A stretch of 10,327 bases of DNA from Monosiga brevicollis MX1. Its lineage: Eukaryota > Opisthokonta > Choanoflagellata > Craspedida > Salpingoecidae. The stretch is taken from contig NW_001865039.1 in the NCBI RefSeq assembly GCF_000002865.3, forward strand, positions 1,680,438 through 1,690,764, written 5' to 3'. The notes under the pieces were generated by a model. That model worked only from the letters and a program-made list of their open reading frames with translations. It was not told the DNA's origin and ran no database searches. The translations under genes were made by a program, and so were the position numbers. Below, one piece after another: positions 1 through 7,113 of this stretch; position 1 is the stretch's first letter, and each line of letters begins with the position of its first letter.

Positions 1-1
1 T

Positions 2-400
2 ACACATGCCACACCCGAAGCCACGGCTTCGGGATCCCATGACTCCCATGACTCAAGTCCCGCAGACTCGACGACACGACCAGCACAACCCTCTTCACTT
101 CCAACCGTGCCCATCCCCTCGATCGCACCCGGCGCTGAGGCCTCGGGCGCGCCCAAACCGAGTACCACAACCCCTTTTCGACGTGCGGGTCCCGGAAAGA
201 TTCTAGGCAACCGACCAGAATCAGAAGATGACGACGAGGATGACGATGACGACGACGATGAAGACGACGACAAGGAGGAGACCACTGCTGATGTAGCTCA
301 AAATAAGGTGCACGACGAAGAATTGGCAGCCAACAAAGCCAGCGAGGCGGACGTGACTCCGACGAATGCAATGCCTGCCCCGAAAGATGAGGCTGCGTGA
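2..400 (+). CDS. C-terminal end of an unidentified protein with an acidic tail (5' partial)
   Basis: One plus-strand frame stays open from base 2 to the TGA at 398-400, so this is the 3' end of a gene that begins outside the window. I do not recognise the protein. The visible 132 residues are low complexity: first a Ser/Thr/Pro/Ala-rich stretch, then a short basic patch (PFRRAGPGKILGNR), then about 20 nearly uninterrupted Asp/Glu residues encoded by GAC/GAT/GAA repeats (around 222-282). A mixed Ala/Glu/Asp tail ends in KDEAA. There is no membrane segment or catalytic motif. Acidic tails of this kind occur on histone chaperones, nucleolar proteins and many disordered proteins, so no function follows. 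A splice junction inside the first 100 bases cannot be excluded. The gene converges on the SLC12A9 gene. Confidence 0.6.
   Translation, partial: THATPEATASGSHDSHDSSPADSTTRPAQPSSLPTVPIPSIAPGAEASGAPKPSTTTPFRRAGPGKILGNRPESEDDDEDDDDDDDEDDDKEETTADVAQNKVHDEELAANKASEADVTPTNAMPAPKDEAA
14..33. repeat. perfect 9-bp inverted repeat with a 2-nt spacer
   Basis: Bases 14-22 (cccgaagcc) are the exact reverse complement of 25-33 (ggcttcggg), separated by 'ac'. The repeat lies inside the open frame of the partial upstream gene, where it encodes part of TPEATASG. It is probably an incidental hairpin in GC-rich low-complexity coding sequence. Confidence 0.5.
36..53. repeat. tandem duplication of a 9-bp unit in coding sequence
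   Basis: The unit cccatgact occurs twice back to back (36-44 and 45-53). In the open frame this gives the peptide repeat SHD-SHD. A short slippage duplication fits the low-complexity character of this protein end. Confidence 0.6.
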
Positions 401-1274
401 GAATATAACAGAGCCAGGCTTTCATACGACCAAAGGGGATGCGTTGGTCGGGCTGTCAGGCTTGAATGAAATGTAACAATTTTCTCTCCATTTACATGTA
501 ATTTCGAATCGATGATTTGGTGGGGGTTTGCAAGTGTTAAGGAACAAAACGATAGACCGGCTACAGCTGGAATCTGCAAAGTAATCAGACATCCATGTTC
601 ATGTTGTTCGATTGTCCGTTCTTTCTTGTTGGTAGACACGAACCACCTCGCTTCGGGTCCCGGTCATGGGCTGTGCGATATAGGTTTCGGGGATGTGTTC
701 CTTGGCTTTTGCTTTTTTTTTTGGTCATGCGTCATGTCAGCTGGTCCATGAGTTGAAATGTTCTGGCGGTTGCTTCTCATTGAGGCTAAGATCATGCTCT
801 GGGGCTTGTGCTTGAGGTTGTCAAACCTCAAATCAACTGACGTGTGCATGATCGGTTTTACAAGAATCTGGTTATGCATTGATGGGAAACTTTTTGATTA
901 ATTGCACAGCACCGGCAAAAAAGACACGTTGCACAAATTAAACAAACCACAGCCAAACAGACCAGATACAGTTCGAAATTCTAAGACAACATGAGAAGGT
1001 CAGGCTCCCCCCGGTCTATAGCTCTACATAAAAAGTTGAGACGCAAAGACAACCCTCGCCGAGCCTGGACGAGATAATACCAAGCAGACCGGTTTCGATG
1101 ACCAGCAAAATTCAAGGACACCTAGCAGGAGCCAACTCGCATGGCATGAACAAAAAAGGACACACTACTGAGCTGCAAAATGAGTGTCGAAACACAGATG
1201 AAAGGAAGGTCGACGAATCACTTCACACCAGTCGCACACATGCAGCACAAAACTACAGGAACAGCAAAACTGCG
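401..1274. other. convergent intergenic spacer (3' flanks of two genes)
   Basis: No gene can be supported here. The stretch lies between the stop of the plus-strand upstream gene and the stop of the minus-strand SLC12A9 gene, so it should contain both 3' UTRs and cleavage sites. No AATAAA hexamer is evident on either strand near the stops. TGTAA occurs on the plus strand at 473-477, and again within a TTACATGTAA palindrome at 492-501. On the minus strand TGTAA occurs at 858-862. A T10 run lies at 713-722. Open frames in this stretch (298-639 minus, 512-751 plus, 1098-1604 plus into the exon) have no recognisable domain and look like chance. Confidence 0.6.
492..501. promoter_or_regulatory. 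TTACATGTAA palindrome in the 3' flank of the upstream gene
   Basis: This perfect 10-bp palindrome lies 91 bp after the stop codon at 400. Each half carries TGTAA (or its complement), and another TGTAA lies just upstream at 473-477. The same palindrome appears in the API5 3' flank at 6719-6728. UGUAA is known as a poly(A) signal in volvocalean green algae. Whether it acts that way here is speculation. Confidence 0.2.
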
Positions 1275-4200
1275 CTACATCTGAGTCGAAATGACTTCGG
1301 AGGCGCCACCATCGGCCACGAGGGCGCAAGGTGGAAGGTTCTTTGTCAGTTCAGACAAGCTTCGCAGGTAGTCTTGGCACTCTTCAACGTCACTGCCACC
1401 AGGCATCTGGTACAGGGGCAGGAAGACCTGACTGGTGTCAGCCGAGTTGAGGGAGATGGCTGCATTGAGGCAGCGGGCTTGAAGCTCAATGGGCATGTCA
1501 GCCAAGGCCTCACGACTGCTGCTCTGACACCAGTTCTTGTACTCGGGCACGTAGTCGCGCAAAGTCGGCAAGCTCACGACCTGGCACATTGTCAAATAAC
1601 ATGAGCCAACGCAAAATGGACATGAATCAATCAAGCGACTAGCCTTTGTCAAGGATAAAAACGCACCTTGATATTCTCAGCTTCAATGGGGATGCGCGCC
1701 TCGTCGCACAGCTTGGTCAAGCGATCCTCCGATGCCTAATGATGATTTGGAAACGGGGGTGAGGCGGTGGTGGTCCAAGTATGGCCAGTCCGATGTCTCC
1801 GCAGCTGACTCGTACCGCAATTTGTGCTTCAATGTCGGTGCCAGTTGTGCCGAGAATATGGAAGATGCGCAGGCGGTGAAGCTTGCGGTTTTTGCGCATG
1901 CCACCAGGACCGATGCGACCGCGCGAAAACAGCTGCAGGGGCGGGACAGAGTGAGAAAAGGAAAACAAATGAGCGTCACAACAAACGCAAAACACAAAAT
2001 AGACAAACAAACAAAACATGCAGTCACATACGTAGCCCAACTGCAGAAGGAGGGCCATGATGCGCTCAAGCTCAATGTCATTGCGAGCCTCTGCCAGTGA
2101 GTCCATTTCACGCGTTTGACGACGGCTTGCCAAATCCTTTTGGTTGAGGTTGGTGCTACCACCACCACTCAACACCATGCGGGCGTCCCAGCTGCCGTCA
2201 CCCCTATGAGAAAGTGCAGTCGGACCACATGATATATAAGATTCAAACAGGCCAACTCTTGCTTGACACGACCCAACACGCCACAACGTCAGTGGACAAG
2301 AGGGGGATAAACATTAAAAAAAAAAAAAAAAAAAGAAACTTACGCGGCGATAGACCAGTCACCCCAAATCCAGATGTCAACGTTGGGACGCTCACTATCA
2401 AAAGAAGATCGGGCATTGGGCAGCACGATTGAGGTATGAGACACACGCAAGGCACGGTGTCAAGATGCACCATTCACGCTCTTACTTCGTGTGGGTGTAG
2501 AGGCGCCCCTTGTGGCCACGCAGACCAGTCGAGAAGTTGCGACCCACAATGACATTCTTTTGCATCATGATGGCGTCCTGCATGATGCCGCAGTACTCTG
2601 CCGCGTCGGCCACGGGCAGGTTACAGCTGTGGATACGACAACGGGCCACAAAAACTTGACAGATGAGTGGTGATGGCAAAATGGGCGTGTGCTCAAGTGT
2701 TTGAAAACAACAAGCCAGGGACGCGCCCACGAGCATACCTGCCCAGATCAAACTCATCGGGCTCGATAAACTGCTTGCGTAGCTTCTGTTGCAGGTCGGT
2801 GTACTGAAGACGGTTGCTGCGCTGAAGCTCAGCCTCCGTGCGGTTGGTTGTCAAGCCGGAAATCTCATAAAAGGGCATGACCACTGCCAAACAAGCAAGA
2901 TGAGCCTGATTCCACGACGGCAGTTCTCACTCGCACGACGCTGAGAAGCGCCACTAGAGCCAGAGGACAAGTTGCAATTGCTCACCAGTGTTGATCGACA
3001 GGCCACCCAGACCAGAGGCGGAGATAAGAACGCGGTACGCAGCGCGCGCATCCTCGGCGCAAGTAGTGTGAACAAAGGCCTGCCGCGGGTCAAGGTCAAA
3101 AATGAGCCGGTGCGATCAAACATAAGACTATTGGACGCGCATGCCACGGGTGCGGCCACTGCATCATGTGGCAAAGCACACATACCTTGAGTTTTGCATC
3201 ACGCACGAATTCGCCCCAGTAGAGGCGAAGAGTGTCGGCCACGCGGTGGTACACGTCAAAAGAGCCCACAATAACTTGAGCCAGGACCATCAAGCCACCT
3301 TTCTTGACGCTGTTGCAAAAGGCCAGCAGGCCCGTGTCACAGTTGTCGACAAGAATCAAAAGGTTGGGCTTCCAGAACTTGGAGGGGGCAGCCTTGGTGG
3401 CCTCCATGCGCAAGAGATACTTGCGGACCTGATGGAAGATGAGTTCGTTGCTGATGTCACCCCATTCGGTAACGGGACCATACTGGGTCAAATACACATA
3501 AATGGCAGCCATGACACCAAGTGTGATAAGGGCATAGATCCATTGCAGGTACACCATGACGGCCAAATTTGCAAGGGCGCCCAGCAGAGCTGTCTGCCAC
3601 GAGTAATATTTGAAGCGAGGTCTATCAAATTTGCAAGCACGGTAAAAGTAAGGTGAGAGGAAATGACAGGAGAAGATACCGGCGCCCTGTTGTGCCAAAC
3701 GCGTCAAGAGCAGGTGCACGCAAGCCCTACCGGAAGTTAGGGGCCTCCATGGCTGAGAGAAAGAAGCAGGCCAAGTTGACAACCGCGTAGGAAAGGCAGA
3801 AAAACGAGGTCTCGATGGGGGCCACCACGTCGAGGTCACCGATCATCACGCAGCACTAGACGCCGACAAGGAAAAATTCAGTCAACGGGCATTGGGGACT
3901 ACGCGCGGCGAGAAATTGAAACCAGCGCAAAAAAACAGACATACTTGGGCCACAAACCACGTGAACAGGACAGCCACGCGCGGCTCATCACCGTGGGGCG
4001 TGCCATACTTAAAGGGCTTCATAATGGAGAAGAGGTCATCTCGAGCCATGGCCTGCAGCACACGGCTGCCGCCGAAGAGCGAACCCAGGGCGGAGCTGAT
4101 GGCAGAAATCAAGATGCCCACCACAACCACATAGCGAGAGGGCATGGTGGCGTTTTGAAAGACGTTTTGATCAACATGCAGCGTGTGGCGGGTGAAGCTG

Positions 4201-5745
4201 CCAGCAAAGGAGAGGATCAGGCCCGTATAAAACACGAGAGCAGTGGCCAAAGCAGAAAGCGTGCCTATGGGTGCCAGGTTGCAATGCCCCCGCGGGCCAT
4301 GAGTACCAGTAAAATAAATGTGCGGCACTTTCAGTGGTGACGGGCGCTAGGGCCGGTGGGCTTGCGGGCTGCGGAAATTACCCAGGGGAATGCTGTGAGC
4401 GGGGTCCTTGAGATCACCCGAGAGGTTGGCGCCTTCCATGATACCCGTCACCATGGGGAAGAGAAGGGCAAAGATGGTGTGAAACTCGCATTTTTCTGTG
4501 ACAAGAAAGCATGGGAAGAGCGTGGGGGAAAAGAACGTGGATGAGGACAGTCCGACATCAAGCATTTCAACCAACACGTGGCTCGACACGGTCAGGTGGC
4601 CATGGTCAATCATCTCAATCTGAGATTTGGTAATTTGTTGCCAGGCAAGGTTGACTCACGATTGAGGCACGAGGCGCTGACGGTGTAGTCAGGCATGAGG
4701 TTTGAGGACAGGTGATCAGGAAACTTGGCGCGGGCCTCAAAGGTGGTGCCGTTGTTGCTATTGGTGATCTGGCTCGTGAAGGTATGCGGGATCCAGAAAG
4801 AGACGAGGCCAACCAAAATGGCCAGGAATTGGATCTAATCGCCCAAAGGCAAAAGTGCAGGTTACAACAACGCTGTTCACGCACCGGGAGAACAGTACAC
4901 AGGCGAAAGACAGGGTGTGGCGTGCACAAACCAAGAAGAAAAAGACGTTAAACTTGGCGAAAAAGTCGGCGCCCTTGAGTGAGACCAGCAGGACAAAGAA
5001 AAGCCCACAGGAGCCGACCCAACGGATGGTCCACTCGGGACTTTCCGCATCGGGCATGAAGGTGGTTTGCACGGCAGTGGCAAAACCAATGGAATAAAAG
5101 GAGACACCCATGGCGTAGGCGCTGTAAAACAGGACGCCAATGGCTCCACCAAACTCCGGGCCCAAGCAGCGACTGCGTCACAACGAGAACCACGTCAAAG
5201 GCGATCGTTCAAGCGTGTGGTCTGGCGTATGTATGATAAGGCTGGATGGGGCGATATAAGGTGCCGGCGAGAAGGCAGTAACAGCGCACCTAATCATGTA
5301 GTAGCTACCACCCGAGCTCATGACACCGTTGGTGACCAGGGCGCTAAGGCTCAGGACGGTCAGGATGGCCTGAAAGCCAGAGACGGCCAGAATGGCCAGG
5401 GTAACAAGAGCACCGGCTTCGCCGGTGGCCCAGGAGAGTCGCAAAAAGAGAACAATGCCCATGATGTTGAGCAAGCACGGGACATAGCTATCAAACAGGG
5501 CACAACGGGAAGGGTCATGGTCATGGCCAAGCAAGGCACGGGATGAAGGCAGAAGTTGGGGACGATGGCGGGGCAGCGGCGTGGTTCGATCAGACGTACG
5601 CGCCGTTGATTGTGCCCAGCTGGTTCTTGACGTTGCCTGCAGCGGAGAGCGGGGCCTGTTCGACATCGTCACCCGTCGAGGCGACAGCGCCATGGTTGAC
5701 CGACTGCGAGCCGCCAGCCAGCAGGGGCTCGCGGTCATTCGCCAT
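1275..5745 (-). CDS. SLC12A9: SLC12A9-type cation-chloride cotransporter, 16 exons, 949 aa
   Basis: The spliced product is an SLC12 family transporter. Translation starts at the ATG at 5745-5743 (MANDREPLLAGG; A at -3 and G at +4) and ends with EVISTQM and the TAG at 1277-1275. The transporter core (about residues 49-480) begins with GAYVPCLLNIMGIVLFLRLSW. It carries the CCC signature NGVMSSGGSYYMISR + LGPEFGGAIG (about 102-124), then TGIMEGANLSGDLKDP (270-285) and SRVLQAMARDDLF (about 357-370). A luminal loop has an NGT glycosylation sequon (223-225). The cytosolic domain contains IFHQVRKYLLR (501-511), KFWKPNLLILVDN and VKKGGLMVLAQV, which match SLC12A9 far better than KCC or NKCC. Total length is close to human SLC12A9 (about 914 aa). 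Related proteins act at lysosome or vacuole membranes: yeast Vhc1 is a vacuolar K-Cl cotransporter, and human SLC12A9 has been linked to lysosomal ammonium/chloride export. The substrate here is inferred only. Confidence 0.95.
2032..2203 (-). other. SLC12A9: insertion-bearing exon 13 in the SLC12A9 cytosolic domain
   Basis: Family members go from a VDxW strand almost directly to a hydrophobic helix and then the [KR]xR[IV]F strand. Here VDIWIWGDWSIAAGDG is followed by a Ser/Gly/Asn-rich stretch (MVLSGGGSTNLNQKDLAS) and a charged helix (RRQTREMDSLAEARNDIELERIM) before ALLLQLGY. The distance to KLHRLRIF is roughly 45 residues longer than in human SLC12A9 as I remember it. Frame and both splice sites are clean, so this is a genuine insertion and not retained intron. 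Confidence 0.6.
2316..2334. repeat. A19 / T19 homopolymer inside an SLC12A9 intron
   Basis: Nineteen consecutive A residues on the plus strand read as T19 on the transcribed strand. The tract begins nine bases into the 140-bp intron 2204-2343, directly after the 5' splice site gtaagtttc, rather than at the acceptor where a pyrimidine tract is expected. Confidence 0.95.
3731..5487 (-). other. SLC12A9: membrane-transport core of SLC12A9 (amino-acid permease fold)
   Basis: Exons 2-7 encode most of the APC-fold core. Hydrophobic segments visible from the joined reading frame include about residues 50-70, 76-101, 119-145, 167-181, 187-210, 258-273 and 295-315, with two more between about 335 and 440. 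Exon 8 adds the last hydrophobic hairpin (about 451-486). The loop after residue 211 is polar, carries NGT and ends before QKCEFHTIF. This fits the long extracellular or luminal loop typical of SLC12 proteins. Helix boundaries are estimates by eye. Confidence 0.8.
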
Positions 5746-6563
5746 GTTGACCAGTTTCGTGGGTCTAAGTTTGAGGCGAGCAGGAATGTCCAAGCGTGAG
5801 AGGACGACACAAAGCCGGCGACTTGAGAGTCTGGAGGGGACGACGTATCACAGGACGGCTTGAGGGAGACAAGTGGTCTTCAAATGGGCTGTGACACTCC
5901 TTATCCCCCCAGCGGCCCCATTCAAAAACACACGCGTGTATATGCGCATGTGTAGCCAGGGCCAGGCAGAGGCCACCAGGGCAGGGAAACTTCTTCTGGC
6001 TGCAAGCTCAAGGCTGTCTCGCCATGTGTCTCAAAACTTGAGCCCGCCGGTCTGTGCACATGTGCTGGAATGGAGGCCCAACGTACAGTGCCAGTGTTCT
6101 GGCATGACTTACCCGCCCACAACGTTTTACACGCCCCACCCAAGGCCAAGCGCGCGCTAAGAATGAGAGTGATCACGCCCTCTCCCGCGCTGCCAAATGG
6201 AGAACAAGAAAATGCCGTTGATCGGTGTGTGCACAAGCATGAGAGAGAGGAGCAACACGAGCCAGAGCGGAAGAGAGTGGCTTGAGGCTCTGTGTGTGGG
6301 GCAGAGAGGAGCATGAGATGAGCGATACGATCAGAGATTGCGCAAAGCAGCAAGGCCACATGTATAGGAAATAGAGTCGAAATGTAGAGATGCGTACAAT
6401 CAGTTGTCATATTTCAGAGAACCGCATCGAGTCGTCAACATGAGGCAGAGAGACAACTCCAAGTGGCATGGAAAGCAGAGAGATGCCGCTTCTTTTTCTC
6501 AAACACACGCACATGTATATGCTGTCAAAACGGTGAACCACGAGTCACGACATGGAGGATGAT

Positions 6564-6599
6564 GGCCCCCGGGCCGGGGGGCTCCTGTACCAGCAGGAG
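6564..6599. repeat. GC-rich palindromic patch with an adjacent hairpin
   Basis: The stretch ggccccc-gggcc-gggggg at 6564-6581 can fold on itself. It is followed immediately by ctcctg (6582-6587) and its complement caggag (6594-6599) around a 6-nt loop. It lies in the 3' flank of API5, about 520 bp past the stop. Role unknown. Confidence 0.35.
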
Positions 6600-6718
6600 G
6601 ACGGACGTCGCTCCATTGACCAAGCACATTGCCTTTGTACCTTTTAAGTTCTTGAGGTTTGCCTTTTGCACACCCGGCTGCCGTATCTACAAGCAGCATG
6701 TAGCCGTAGTAGTAGCAG

Positions 6719-6728
6719 TTACATGTAA
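6719..6728. promoter_or_regulatory. TTACATGTAA palindrome in the API5 3' flank
   Basis: The core palindrome extends by one matching pair to a perfect 12-bp palindrome, gttacatgtaac (6718-6729), and overlaps a CACGTG at 6729-6734. It lies about 385 bp after the API5 stop. The same 10-mer lies at 492-501 after the first gene. A 3'-end signal and a transcription-factor site are both possible. Neither is shown. Confidence 0.2.
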
Positions 6729-6997
6729 CACGTGAAGATGAATTTTTTTTTTGGCCTTTGCCGTAATCGTTTGATTCTGTCAAGATCCGTGACAAGAGTG
6801 TGACTGAAATCACACTAGCAGCTACCATGTGTCAGTGTTGCTGCAGAACCAAGGGCGCGCTGGTGATGTTATGGAAACTCGCGCGCGACTGGTTGCTTGG
6901 CTGGTGGTGTCGGGGCCCGTTGCAGGGGCCTTGGCGGACGGGCCAAGGCGGCTCTTGGCATGGATAGGATGGAAACTCAAATGCTCAAATCCAAAAT

Positions 6998-7036
6998 CCA
7001 AACAACAAAACAAAACAAAACCAAAGCCAAAGCCAA
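6998..7036. repeat. A/C-rich simple repeats (AAAAC and CCAAAG units)
   Basis: Short tandem units aacaa / aaaac are followed by ccaaagccaaagccaaa. On the transcribed minus strand this is a T/G-rich tract about 80-115 nt after the API5 stop codon, inside the presumed 3' UTR. Confidence 0.6.
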
Positions 7037-7113
7037 ACAGCGCAACGGTCGCTACAAGACATGTATGGTGTGGCGAGGCATCTGTGCGGAAAGCCCCTCC
7101 AAACCAGGGCACT

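Larger units (their letters stand above)
1275..5745 (-). other. SLC12A9: exon map of the SLC12A9 gene
   Basis: Coding exons in transcript order: 5745-5600, 5487-5290, 5172-4932, 4834-4660, 4495-4382, 4264-3945, 3855-3731, 3621-3186, 3079-2986, 2883-2739, 2626-2486, 2394-2344, 2203-2032, 1932-1816, 1735-1667, 1580-1275. They sum to 2850 nt, which is 949 codons plus stop. Every intron is GT-AG. They run from 80 to 164 bp, with donors mostly gtatgt, gtacg or gtgag-like. Each junction was chosen so that the frame continues and the joined peptide matches the family, for example SYYMI|SRCLGPEFGG, HSIPL|GTLSALA, FVAQ|CCVMIGDL and APNF|RPRFKYYSW. The least certain junction is the longest intron (4496-4659), where the joined peptide SASCLN|QKCEFHTIF rests on phase and acceptor quality more than on homology. 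Confidence 0.87.
5746..7113. other. intergenic spacer between SLC12A9 start and API5 stop
   Basis: No gene is supported in these 1.37 kb. Both flanking genes are on the minus strand, so the left part should hold the SLC12A9 promoter and 5' UTR and the right part the API5 3' UTR. Upstream of the SLC12A9 ATG the frame is open for about 100 bp to a stop near 5848-5850, with no further ATG. The largest open frame (5922-6410, minus, 162 codons) has skewed Cys/Ser/His composition and no domain. Visible local structure is a GC-rich palindromic patch at 6564-6599, a TTACATGTAA palindrome at 6719-6728 next to a CACGTG at 6729-6734, a T10 run at 6743-6752 and A/C-rich short repeats at 6998-7036. Confidence 0.6.

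Noticed and set aside
298-639. 113-codon minus-strand frame in the convergent spacer
   Set aside because: It overlaps the acidic tail of the plus-strand gene in antisense and has no domain; no support.
1098-1604. 168-codon plus-strand open frame
   Set aside because: It overlaps the last SLC12A9 exon in antisense. Composition is unremarkable and no domain is visible.
1717-2286. 189-codon minus-strand frame as a single gene
   Set aside because: It is the SLC12A9 frame read through introns 1933-2031 and 2204-2343. The Cys/Phe/Val-rich middle is intron sequence with canonical GT-AG ends.
3141-3656. 171-codon plus-strand open frame
   Set aside because: It is antisense to the large SLC12A9 exon 3186-3621, which has strong homology and correct splice sites. 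The plus-strand translation has no family resemblance.
5922-6410. 162-codon minus-strand open frame upstream of SLC12A9
   Set aside because: It lies between two assigned genes, is Cys/Ser/His-rich without any motif, and has no sign of being spliced to a neighbour. It is likely chance.
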